Below, piece after piece: positions 1 through 6,220 of a DNA stretch of 7,407 nucleotides (positions within the stretch are counted from its first letter, which is position 1; each line of letters begins with the position of its first letter). Origin of the DNA: JAKSUT01 sp045616505 (GTDB lineage Bacteria; Cyanobacteriota; Vampirovibrionia; Gastranaerophilales; Gastranaerophilaceae); NCBI GenBank assembly GCA_045616505.1, contig JAZLGV010000021.1:1-7407 (forward strand), written 5' to 3'. The position numbers were made by a program, and so were the translations under genes. Under the pieces are notes generated by a model that was not told the origin of the DNA, made no database searches, and saw only the letters and a program-made list of their open reading frames with translations.

Positions 1-1
1 C

Positions 2-367
2 ATTGAGGAATGGACAATCCAACTTAACTATTACCGTATCCAATTGGAAAGACGTGGTTTTAAAGTAGATAAGATGGAAATACAGATGTTAATCAGGGAC
101 TTCAGCACCCGCATAGCAGCAGAAAGGAATATAACCCAACCTGTTTATGTAATCTCTATTCCCAAAGTGGCAGATGAAGTAATTGAAAGTTATTTGGGAG
201 ATAAATTGAAGAAACTTAATTTTGCCATTAGGAATAATGTACTTCCGGAACATTGTGATGCCAAGGAGAATTGGGAGGGACGTAAATGTTTGGGTTATTG
301 TTCCGTTGTGGAAAAATGTGATTTTGGCTGTATGCTGAAACGGCAGGAAGAAAGGAAAGTGGCATAG
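2..367 (+). CDS. PD-(D/E)XK (Cas4/RecB-like) phage nuclease, C-terminal part, 5' truncated by window edge
   Basis: The frame is open from base 2 with no start needed, so this is the last 121 codons of a longer gene and not a gene starting at the TTG at 44. Near the visible N-terminus is TIQLNYYRI, which fits the Q-x(3)-Y motif (motif IV) of RecB/Cas4-type PD-(D/E)XK nucleases. The catalytic D, E and K residues would lie upstream and are not seen. The C-terminus has five cysteines (visible residues 85, 96, 100, 106, 110) in the arrangement expected of the Fe-S-binding tail of Cas4-like phage nucleases. Known members resect DNA ends and are often encoded beside an annealing protein, as here, where a Rad52-like gene lies two genes downstream. 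The stop is 8 nt before the next start, which indicates an operon. Family assignment is fairly secure. Fe-S binding and the exact substrate are inferred. Confidence 0.72.
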   Translation: MEEWTIQLNYYRIQLERRGFKVDKMEIQMLIRDFSTRIAAERNITQPVYVISIPKVADEVIESYLGDKLKKLNFAIRNNVLPEHCDAKENWEGRKCLGYCSVVEKCDFGCMLKRQEERKVA

Positions 368-375
368 GAGGACAA

Positions 376-588
376 ATGACAGCAGAACAACTTAAAAAGA
401 TACTTAATATTGTATCGGAAGAGACACCAATCAGATGTACATTTAAATTCAGCAGTTGCAGTACAGGATATGGTGCAGTTATCAAAAGTGCCACAGTGGA
501 ATATGAACAGTCAGTTCCGCAAGTGGTCTTAAATATTGAAGAAAACGAGGAGGAAAAAGCAGCCATGCAGGAAGTGATGGCTGCTTAA
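376..588 (+). CDS. Small hypothetical phage protein between nuclease and annealing protein
   Basis: I do not recognise this 70-aa protein. It starts at an ATG with a perfect AGGAGG ribosome binding site 6 nt upstream and follows the nuclease stop by 8 nt, so translation is well supported. The sequence has a short N-terminal helix (MTAEQLKKILNIV), a central probable beta-rich part with two cysteines (SSCS region and RCTF), and an acidic, helix-prone C-terminus (EENEEEKAAMQEVM). No membrane segment or signal peptide is visible. Its position between a nuclease and a single-strand annealing protein suggests an accessory role in phage recombination or replication, but nothing in the sequence shows one. 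A reverse-strand reading frame overlaps it but has no supporting start signals. Confidence 0.75.
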   Translation: MTAEQLKKILNIVSEETPIRCTFKFSSCSTGYGAVIKSATVEYEQSVPQVVLNIEENEEEKAAMQEVMAA

Positions 589-596
589 TTATTATT

Positions 597-1343
597 ATGG
601 CTACAAAAGACAAAGCAAAAGACTTGGCTTTAACCAAAGATATGGTGGAGGTAAGAATAGGGCAGTTACAGTCAACCCAATATGGATATTACGGTACATT
701 GTTGCTTTACCAAAACCCCAATGCCACCTTTGAAGCATTGGATAAGATGTTCGGGACTATGGGATGGACAAGGGAACATGTTGCAGTAGGCAATGATATT
801 TATTGCAAAATTACAGTCAAGGATGAAAAAGGTAATGCAATTTACCGTATGGATGTGGGCAGTGCGGGAGATTTTGAACCGGAAAAGTCACGGGCAACAG
901 ACGGGTTTAAGAGAGCTGCCATGAACTTTGTACCTGCATTCAGGGCATTGCGGAAAAGTCCTAAGATACGTATCAAGCTTAATGACAGTGAAGTTTATGA
1001 AGGGAAGAACGGGAAACTAAAATGTACAACCAATTTTATTGTATCTTCCCTTGCCTTTGATGAAACCAAAGGATGTTTTACAGATTTGGTCATTGTAGAT
1101 GAGAACGGTAACAAACGCTGGGATTTGAAAGATAAAGCAATTAACAGCAAACCTATTCCGGAAAAAGAAGCAAAGACAGTAAAAACCACAAAGCCGAAAG
1201 CAACAGCAACCAGTACACCGACAAATGGTAATGTCTGTGCAGAATGTGGCAAAGACATAACATCAAAAGTATATTCCTTTAGCATGGACAGATACAAAAA
1301 GCCATTGTGTATGGATTGCCAGAAGAAAGCTTTGGCGGCTTGA
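597..1343 (+). CDS. Rad52-like single-strand annealing protein with C-terminal zinc motif
   Basis: This 248-aa protein resembles phage Rad52/Rad22-type single-strand annealing proteins, which pair complementary single strands after a nuclease has resected the ends. Support comes from residues 46-125: the FEALDKMFGTMGW segment, the strand-rich stretch with IYRMDVGSAGDFE, and EKSRATDGFKRAAM (96-109), the K-x-(x)-ATD-x-FKRA signature of the Rad52 core. Residues 186-212 form a Lys/Pro/Thr-rich linker. The tail carries a C-x2-C ... C-x2-C set (C214, C217, C238, C241), a likely zinc ribbon. The ATG at 597 lies 8 nt after the previous stop with no clear Shine-Dalgarno, so translation is probably coupled to the upstream gene. 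With the nuclease two genes upstream this forms a phage recombination pair. Family confidence is good. Zinc binding is inferred from cysteine spacing. Confidence 0.75.
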   Translation: MATKDKAKDLALTKDMVEVRIGQLQSTQYGYYGTLLLYQNPNATFEALDKMFGTMGWTREHVAVGNDIYCKITVKDEKGNAIYRMDVGSAGDFEPEKSRATDGFKRAAMNFVPAFRALRKSPKIRIKLNDSEVYEGKNGKLKCTTNFIVSSLAFDETKGCFTDLVIVDENGNKRWDLKDKAINSKPIPEKEAKTVKTTKPKATATSTPTNGNVCAECGKDITSKVYSFSMDRYKKPLCMDCQKKALAA

Positions 1344-1373
1344 TTCCGTGATATTTGACAGGTAAATTAAAAA

Positions 1374-1437
1374 ATATGCTTAAAATTCTATTTCCCAAAA
1401 TTAAAAAAATCTTGATTTTGGGAAATAGAAAGCATAT
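1374..1437. repeat. Long near-perfect palindrome overlapping the ATPase promoter
   Basis: The inner arms are TTCTATTTCCCAAAAT (1386-1401) and ATTTTGGGAAATAGAA (1415-1430), a perfect 16-bp inverted repeat around a 13-nt AT-rich centre. Outside them ATATGCT (1374-1380) pairs perfectly with AGCATAT (1431-1437), with TAAAA left unpaired on the left side. No second copy is present in this window. The right arm falls in the promoter spacer and -10 of the following gene, so an operator is the simplest role. A weak terminator for the upstream operon or a recognition site for the ATPase element are alternatives. Confidence 0.85.
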
Positions 1438-1440
1438 ACT
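1412..1440 (+). promoter_or_regulatory. Putative sigma-A promoter of the ATPase gene, inside the palindrome
   Basis: TTGATT (1412-1417; 4 of 6 to TTGACA) is followed after 17 bp by TATACT (1435-1440; 5 of 6 to TATAAT). The predicted transcript start near 1447 would leave a short leader containing the ribosome binding site at 1455-1459. A TTGACA at 1355-1360 is a stronger -35 but has no good -10 at normal spacing. Confidence 0.5.
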
Positions 1441-1463
1441 TTTATGTGAAAGGCAGGAGTATT

Positions 1464-2657
1464 ATGAAACTTATTCGCAGGGACAGTTATTTGCAGAAAA
1501 TGTTTAAGGCAGTTGGTACGCCGGATATAAAAGTTATTACAGGTGTAAGACGTTCCGGCAAATCAAAATTGTTGGAAGCATTCAAAAAAGAAATAAAAAA
1601 GGCTCATCCGTCTGCCAATATTATTCATATAAACTTTAACTTGCCGAAATATGACAGATTGTTGCAATATCAAGATTTGTATGATTATGTGGACAGTAAA
1701 TACGTCACCCATGTCAGAAATTTTCTTTTAATAGATGAAATTCAGATGTGTGCAGGATTTGAAAAGGCAATAAATTGGTTACATGCCCAGGAAAAGTATG
1801 ATATTTACATAACAGGGTCAAATGCTTTTCTCTTAAGTTCTGACTTGGCAACACTGTTTACCGGAAGAACATTTCAAATTAAAGTGTTCCCTTTTTCTTT
1901 TGCAGAATATTTGCAATATTATCCAACGAAAGACAAATACACCGCCTTGCAACAATATATGTATGACGGTGGAATGTCAGGTTCCTATGTGTACGGGGAA
2001 CATGAAATGCGTTATGATTATCTTGGCTCTGTGTTTGATGCATTGATAGTTAGGGACATTAAGCAGAAATACAATATTCGGAATCCACAACTGATGAACA
2101 AATTGACAAGTTTTCTGATGGACAATATAGGCAATTTAAGTTCCTTGCACAATATTGAAAACAGTTTGAACAGCAAGGGGGAAAAGGTTAATTACCGGAC
2201 TATCGGGAAATACATTGAGTATTTGTGCAACGCTTTTGCTTTTTATGCTGTACCAAGGTACGATGTATGCGGTAAAAAGTTCCTTAATTCCAGCGAGAAG
2301 TATTATTTAAGCGACCATGCTTTCCGATATGCAAAATTAGGAACTAAAAATATGGACTATGGGAGATGTATGGAAAATATTATTGCCATAGAACTGATGC
2401 GGCGTGGTTATGAAGTATATGTCGGTGTTCTTTACAAAAAAGAAATCGATTTTGTTGCAATCCGCCGTAATGAGAAAATCTATATTCAGGTCTGTGACAA
2501 TTTACAGGATGAGAAAACACTGGAGAGGGAAGTTACCCCGTTGTTATGTATTAAAGATGCTTATCCCAAGATAATACTTTCACGTACTATGCATGATAAT
2601 TACCAGTATGAGGGGGTACAGATTATAGATATTGCCAATTGGTTGGCAGAGGGATAG
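1464..2657 (+). CDS. AAA family ATPase with DUF4143 C-terminal domain
   Basis: From ATG 1464 this is a 397-aa, full-length member of the AAA_14/DUF4143 ATPase family. I chose this start because GCAGGAG lies just upstream. The in-frame GTG at 1446 lacks a ribosome binding site and would coincide with the predicted transcript start. Visible motifs are Walker A GVRRSGKS (27-34), Walker B FLLIDEIQ (87-94), sensor-like YITGSN (115-120) and the family segment GRTFQIKVFPFSFAEYL (134-150). The C-terminal domain (about 200-395) carries ENIIAIELMRRGYEVY, KKEIDFVAI and IYIQVC, the degenerate PD-(D/E)XK-like core typical of DUF4143. The family is widespread, multicopy in some genomes and mostly without assigned function. 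Suggested roles include stress or defence-related nucleic-acid processing. The gene stands alone between its own promoter and a terminator. Family call is secure, function unknown. Confidence 0.88.
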   Translation: MKLIRRDSYLQKMFKAVGTPDIKVITGVRRSGKSKLLEAFKKEIKKAHPSANIIHINFNLPKYDRLLQYQDLYDYVDSKYVTHVRNFLLIDEIQMCAGFEKAINWLHAQEKYDIYITGSNAFLLSSDLATLFTGRTFQIKVFPFSFAEYLQYYPTKDKYTALQQYMYDGGMSGSYVYGEHEMRYDYLGSVFDALIVRDIKQKYNIRNPQLMNKLTSFLMDNIGNLSSLHNIENSLNSKGEKVNYRTIGKYIEYLCNAFAFYAVPRYDVCGKKFLNSSEKYYLSDHAFRYAKLGTKNMDYGRCMENIIAIELMRRGYEVYVGVLYKKEIDFVAIRRNEKIYIQVCDNLQDEKTLEREVTPLLCIKDAYPKIILSRTMHDNYQYEGVQIIDIANWLAEG

Positions 2658-2694
2658 AAAAAAAATAATTTTATATTAGAAGTAGATAAAATGG

Positions 2695-2730
2695 GTAAGG
2701 GTGGTACAAAAGTATCACCCTTACTTTTAA
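2695..2730 (+). terminator. Intrinsic terminator after the ATPase gene
   Basis: Arms 2695-2707 and 2712-2724 form a 13-bp stem (GTAAGGGTGGTAC against GTATCACCCTTAC, one G-U pair) closed by an AAAA tetraloop and followed by TTTTAATTT. It ends the ATPase transcript and insulates it from the regulator gene downstream. Confidence 0.88.
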
Positions 2731-2743
2731 TTTAATCTCTCTA

Positions 2744-2780
2744 TGTCCTTTATATTGGACATTTGCATAGTATATTGGAC
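2744..2780. promoter_or_regulatory. Repeated TATATTGGAC sites, likely operator of the XRE regulator
   Basis: TATATTGGAC occurs at 2751-2760 and again at 2771-2780, a 20-bp centre-to-centre spacing (about two helical turns, same DNA face). The first copy is also half of an inverted pair, TGTCC (2744-2748) with GGACA (2757-2761). The sites lie 44-80 bp upstream of an XRE-type gene, the usual place for autoregulation. A weak promoter TTTATA-16 bp-TATATT (2749-2776) would overlap them. Repeats are seen directly; binding is inferred. Confidence 0.5.
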
Positions 2781-2823
2781 TTAATTTTAGTTCTAATATG
2801 TCATAATAATTAAAGGGTTTTAA

Positions 2824-3042
2824 ATGATGTTTGAGGAAAAGTATAGGATTATTGGAGCTAAGATTGTCTATTACAGACATCTTAGGATGTTGACCCAACA
2901 ACAGTTGGCTGATATGGCGGGGATCAGCAGGTCAAAGTTGAGCGATATTGAACACGGGAAGGCTACTACAACGTTGGAATTACTTTTTTCCATTTGTGAT
3001 GTGTTGAATATCCCGTTTATCAAGTTGGTAGACGACACATAG
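2824..3042 (+). CDS. XRE-family helix-turn-helix transcriptional regulator
   Basis: This 72-aa protein is a single Cro/CI-type helix-turn-helix domain. The core is RHLRMLTQQQLADMAGISR followed by SKLSDIEHGK (about residues 18-46), with the hydrophobic closing helices LELLFSICDVLNIP after it. Nothing follows the domain, so it is a DNA-binding unit without a ligand or oligomerisation module, as is common for small phage and toxin-antitoxin repressors. AAAGGG at 2812-2817 precedes ATG 2824. A second ATG directly follows and could equally be used. It is 49 nt upstream of the first lipoprotein gene, so it may be co-transcribed with and control the lipoprotein cassette and itself through the TATATTGGAC repeats. 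No toxin partner is evident next to it. Family call is secure, target genes inferred. Confidence 0.9.
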   Translation: MMFEEKYRIIGAKIVYYRHLRMLTQQQLADMAGISRSKLSDIEHGKATTTLELLFSICDVLNIPFIKLVDDT

Positions 3043-3091
3043 AAATAGTAGTGTCGCAATTATTTATAACACTTAATAAGGAGGGGTTATT

Positions 3092-3526
3092 ATGAAAGCT
3101 ATCTGTACAAAAAGCAAAAACTCTCAATTTTTGAAAAGAGTTTTAGTTGGTGCGATGGTGGCACTAGTATGTTTATTTCTCACAGGGTGCGGGAAATCCT
3201 CAGAGTATGAAGCAGAGGAGAAAAATTTCAAGAGACTTTGTTTAGAAATCAAAGATTTGTGGAACGAGCATGTTGAAGCTGGTGATCCGTGTGATGTGTA
3301 TCATCCATTTAAAACTAAGGTGCGTAAACTTCAATCAAGGTATTTTGATAGTGTAGCAAAATTGCGGGAAATCGCATACACAAATCAAAATAAAGATGAT
3401 ATTAAAGCATTTGATACCGAATTCCCAGACGGTAAAAAATCAGTAACAATTGGATCCGAGTTATATTCTATGGTAGACATTACCAAAAGCACTTATCATA
3501 ATCATAAGTATTACTGTGGATTTTAA
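3092..3526 (+). CDS. Lipoprotein of unknown function (144 aa)
   Basis: I do not recognise the mature domain. The N-terminus is a lipoprotein signal: basic n-region (KSKNSQFLKR), hydrophobic core VLVGAMVALVCLFL and lipobox L-T-G-C with the lipidated cysteine at residue 33. A strong AAGGAGGGG site precedes the ATG. The mature part is about 111 aa, charged and helix-rich over roughly 37-95 (EEKNFKRLCLEIKDLW onward), with three more cysteines (50, 67, 142). It ends in an aromatic/His-rich tail around residues 135-144. It would sit on the outer face of the cytoplasmic membrane, or in the outer membrane if the host is a diderm. GC content is near 40% in a line counted by hand, like the flanks and unlike the next two genes. 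Phage-borne lipoproteins in other systems can block superinfection; that role here is only a hypothesis. Confidence 0.82.
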   Translation: MKAICTKSKNSQFLKRVLVGAMVALVCLFLTGCGKSSEYEAEEKNFKRLCLEIKDLWNEHVEAGDPCDVYHPFKTKVRKLQSRYFDSVAKLREIAYTNQNKDDIKAFDTEFPDGKKSVTIGSELYSMVDITKSTYHNHKYYCGF

Positions 3527-3540
3527 TATTTAAAGCGAGG

Positions 3541-5052
3541 ATGATTAATTTTATTATGTTAAATGGAGTTGGTGTAAAACAAATTATAATTTACAGCAAA
3601 ATGATCTTATTTGGATTAAGTTGTATTTTATTGTCTGGGTGTGGAACAATGTCAAGTGATGAAGCAATAAAAGATATAAAGCATTTTAGATCTCCATCTT
3701 TTTGTTATCTAACTGCTCACAATATGACAAATTCAAAAATACGTGGTGTCCCATATATAAAATATGATGATCAGTTAAAGGAAATAAATGAGAGTATTAA
3801 AATAGCAGAGGGTAATATTAAACATCTTAAAGAAAATATGTCTGAATATAAAAAAGTAAATGATAAAAATGGAAACAACATTTATGCATATGCATATAAT
3901 TTTCTTTGGGAAAATGAAGCTGAACTTGGATATTATAAAACATTAAAAAAGCGTTTACTTTTGAGAAAAGAACCTTTAGATGAATATGAAGTATCTTATG
4001 ACAACAATTGGTATAATCCGAAATATCAGCGCAGTTTAATTTCAATATTAAGTTTTGAGGCTGAAAAAAAAGGAGAGCCGTATGGTCAAAATAATCCTTT
4101 TTGGTCAATAAATCCTCGTGATGGTGAATATACAAGGGCTCGTATTATACCTTTTCAAAAAACTAAATTTTTAGTAAGTGTCTGTGAATGTTCAATTGAA
4201 TACGAAAACGATTATACAATAATTTCCCTTGTTGTAAGGATAAAGAATATAGGGACTGAACCTTATAGAATGGCTTATGACGGAATGCGTTTAGATAAGC
4301 CTGATATTAGGTTGGTGCTTACAAATAGAGAATTTGCTCCTGATGAAAATTCTTTTAATATGAATCTATTTTTTGATAGAAAACATTTGTATGGAAAAAA
4401 TGAGGATAAAGAATATTTAAATCCAAATGAGGAAATTTTTATTTATGATAAAGCGTTTAAGGTTCCCTATTATTTAAATAAGACAGATGTAATTCAGTTG
4501 GAGTTTTATTGTTCTTCTGTATTTAGAAATGATAATCATATCACATTGGATGCAATTCCATACTATAAACAGGATTATGCGATAATCTGCAGCCCAAGGA
4601 TTTTGTCTAATCAATATAATGTGGATAAACCTGTCTATAAAAAGTACATTCCAATGAAATTTTTATTAGATGATAAAGAATTCCCTATGGTTTATACAGG
4701 AGATCGTTATGCAGGTGGTGAAGCAACGGAAATATATTTAGCATTGCCAACGTTACAAGTATTAAACTACGACAAAAATTATAGAGATGGTTATGATTTT
4801 CATGCTTATTTTAATGTAATTTCCAAGTCTGGCGATATTGAGACATATAACTTAAAATTTGAATATGACAAAACTGGTAATAAATTAGAAACTGTTTTAG
4901 ATTTGGGGGAAAATGAAATGCCAGGAGTTGCACCATTGTTAAATCTTAAATATCATCCTCACGTAAAAAATGTTGGTAAAATTATTCGGGATATTTATCG
5001 ATTTGAAAAATTAGATCAAGAAAGAAAAGAAAAGGAAGGAAAAAAGAAATGA
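3541..5052 (+). CDS. Large lipoprotein with helical, beta-sandwich-like and shared C-terminal domains (503 aa)
   Basis: I do not recognise this as a named family. The signal is lipoprotein-type: hydrophobic MILFGLSCIL and lipobox L-S-G-C with cysteine 34. The start is uncertain. ATG 3541 directly abuts AGCGAGG, and ATG 3556 (which would give cysteine 29) is about 15 nt from it. Residues 76-145 are charged and helical, possibly a short coiled coil. Residues about 209-325 are strand-rich with SLVVRIKNIGTEPYRM and LNPNEEIFIYDKAFKVP, a layout reminiscent of DUF4352-type Ig-like domains, though I hold this loosely. Residues 369-486 form a domain also found in the next gene (YIPMKFLLDDKEFP, YLALPT, KIIRDIY). 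The Lys/Glu-rich tail ends the protein. It follows the 144-aa lipoprotein by 14 nt and overlaps the next gene at ATGA, so co-translation is likely. The coding DNA is very AT-rich. Confidence 0.82.
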   Translation: MINFIMLNGVGVKQIIIYSKMILFGLSCILLSGCGTMSSDEAIKDIKHFRSPSFCYLTAHNMTNSKIRGVPYIKYDDQLKEINESIKIAEGNIKHLKENMSEYKKVNDKNGNNIYAYAYNFLWENEAELGYYKTLKKRLLLRKEPLDEYEVSYDNNWYNPKYQRSLISILSFEAEKKGEPYGQNNPFWSINPRDGEYTRARIIPFQKTKFLVSVCECSIEYENDYTIISLVVRIKNIGTEPYRMAYDGMRLDKPDIRLVLTNREFAPDENSFNMNLFFDRKHLYGKNEDKEYLNPNEEIFIYDKAFKVPYYLNKTDVIQLEFYCSSVFRNDNHITLDAIPYYKQDYAIICSPRILSNQYNVDKPVYKKYIPMKFLLDDKEFPMVYTGDRYAGGEATEIYLALPTLQVLNYDKNYRDGYDFHAYFNVISKSGDIETYNLKFEYDKTGNKLETVLDLGENEMPGVAPLLNLKYHPHVKNVGKIIRDIYRFEKLDQERKEKEGKKK

Positions 5053-5987
5053 AAAAACTTATTGTTGTACTTGTAGTTGTATTATGTTCGTGGTTAGGTT
5101 TTAGTTGCTATGCTGAAAATTTAGATTTGACAAATATGTCTAAAATTGATGCTGCCAATGTTATTGATAACCATACTTGTATGGAATATGATATTTTGGA
5201 ATTAAGTAAGCAACCAAATTTGGAGGATGTTATCGCAAAGCTTCGTGAAAACGATTTATATCTTCGCAATGTTAAAGTACCGAATATTCCGGAGGTAAAA
5301 AAATGTAGGGCAAATGCTATTGCACTTATTGAATCGAAATTAGGTGAGGCAAAAATATTACAGAAATATAAAGATTTTAATGGTAGTATTCCTGATGAGA
5401 TTATCAATGAACAACGGATTAAATTTGACAATATTAGATACTATTATGGATTTGGTTATTATGCAACGTATTGGATGGTAACTAAAAATGAAACAAAATA
5501 TAAAAGTATTCTTGAGGATTTAAGTAAAAATAGAGAAGAGTATAAAAAGAAATTTGTGGCAACTGATTTTGATTTAGAAAAAAGAAAAAATGGAGTAAAT
5601 GTATTTTTAACTGAAAGTAAAAAAATTGGAGAATTTAAAACATATATACCATCGAGTTTCTTATTAGATGATAAGGAATTCCCAATCGTTAATACATCCG
5701 ATGGACTTTATTTAGCATTACCTACTGTGTCATTAGCATATAACGATAAAATTGGTAATTCATTAGAATATTATGCAAATTTGGATATTATGGGGAAAAA
5801 TGCGTTGCATCATTTGGTTGTATATATATCATATGATTCTTTAGAAAATAAAATTACATCTTTTGATCTAATTCGTGCATCTGATGATTTTTCGTTAGAT
5901 CTTCAAACTATAGATAATATTAGTAAAATAATATACGATATTTATAATTTACAAAGTTTTCAAAATCCTAAAAGACAAAATGGTTAA
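5049..5987 (+). CDS. Secreted protein sharing its C-terminal domain with the upstream lipoprotein (312 aa)
   Basis: No known family is recognised. The start codon overlaps the previous stop (ATGA) and is preceded by GGAAGG, so it is translationally coupled. Residues 1-22 are a signal peptide (MKKLIVVLVVVLCSW...), probably cut by signal peptidase I after CYA (residue 22). C20 sits in G-F-S-C, a poor lipobox, so lipidation is less likely. Residues 45-180 are mostly helical and charged. Residues 199-299 repeat the domain of the 503-aa protein: YIPSSFLLDDKEFP (199-212), YLALPT (221-226) and KIIYDIY (293-299), about 17 residues shorter overall between the end motifs. The two proteins likely arose by duplication and may act together at the cell surface or periplasm. 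Base composition is AT-rich, as in the preceding gene. Confidence 0.82.
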   Translation: MKKLIVVLVVVLCSWLGFSCYAENLDLTNMSKIDAANVIDNHTCMEYDILELSKQPNLEDVIAKLRENDLYLRNVKVPNIPEVKKCRANAIALIESKLGEAKILQKYKDFNGSIPDEIINEQRIKFDNIRYYYGFGYYATYWMVTKNETKYKSILEDLSKNREEYKKKFVATDFDLEKRKNGVNVFLTESKKIGEFKTYIPSSFLLDDKEFPIVNTSDGLYLALPTVSLAYNDKIGNSLEYYANLDIMGKNALHHLVVYISYDSLENKITSFDLIRASDDFSLDLQTIDNISKIIYDIYNLQSFQNPKRQNG

Positions 5988-6010
5988 ATTTGATGGGGGA
6001 GGGTTGATAA

Positions 6011-6157
6011 ATGTTTAATTGCATAAAAAATCTTTTTCTTGCATGGTTGTTTTTAGTATTGATATCTAATTTAGTTGGAATAGTATTTGATTATTGGACG
6101 CCGTATAATGAGCTAGTAGGTGTTGGAAGAGTTATTCTCAATACGATTTTGAATTGA
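6011..6157 (+). CDS. 48-aa membrane peptide with very strong ribosome binding site
   Basis: This short gene begins at ATG 6011, 7 nt after GGGGGAGGG (5995-6003), among the strongest ribosome binding sites in the window, and ends at TGA 6155. It is 23 nt after the 312-aa secreted protein. The peptide begins MFNCIKNLFLAWLFLVLISN, has one hydrophobic segment over about residues 8-26 (continuing LVGIVF) and a short polar tail (DYWTPYNELVGVGR) with a final amphipathic stretch. A positive residue before the segment and acidic ones after it suggest N-in, C-out topology. It closes the lipoprotein cassette just before a terminator. It could be a membrane partner of the secreted proteins or a small toxic or holin-like peptide. 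Function is unknown. Confidence 0.66.
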   Translation: MFNCIKNLFLAWLFLVLISNLVGIVFDYWTPYNELVGVGRVILNTILN

Positions 6158-6183
6158 GTTTTATTATAAAAATTGCATATTAT

Positions 6184-6220
6184 AAATAAGAGCAGGTATT
6201 TCTACCTGCTCTTATTTTAT
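6184..6220. terminator. Strong, probably bidirectional intrinsic terminator ending the lipoprotein cassette
   Basis: Arms 6184-6198 and 6203-6217 form a perfect 15-bp stem (core AAGAGCAGGTA / TACCTGCTCTT) with loop TTTC. The right arm runs into TTATTTTATT and the left is preceded by an A-rich run, so it could act on either strand. It lies 26 nt after the 48-aa gene and separates it from the next small genes. I see no good promoter between it and the gene at 6233. A possible TTGAGT-18-TATTAT (6154-6183) lies just upstream of the hairpin. Confidence 0.9.

Noticed and set aside
228..566. 112-aa reverse-strand open frame overlapping the nuclease end and the 70-aa gene
   Set aside because: It lies opposite two well-supported + strand genes, has low-complexity Ser/Pro/Leu composition typical of an antisense shadow and no operon context.
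995..1297. 100-aa reverse-strand open frame with hydrophobic residues, membrane-protein-like
   Set aside because: It is fully antisense to the Rad52-like gene's conserved end and zinc motif. No start signals are visible.
3033..3056. CGACAC / GTGTCG inverted repeat across the end of the XRE gene
   Set aside because: Only a 6-bp stem with a 12-nt loop and no T-run follows, so I do not call a terminator. It may be chance.
3827..4135. 102-aa reverse-strand open frame inside the 503-aa lipoprotein gene
   Set aside because: It is antisense to a gene with clear signal peptide and paralogous domain. Its His/Phe-rich composition is what AT-rich antisense gives.
6154..6183. Possible promoter TTGAGT-18 bp-TATTAT
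   Set aside because: It would fire directly into the strong terminator at 6184-6220. AT-rich intergenic DNA gives such matches easily.
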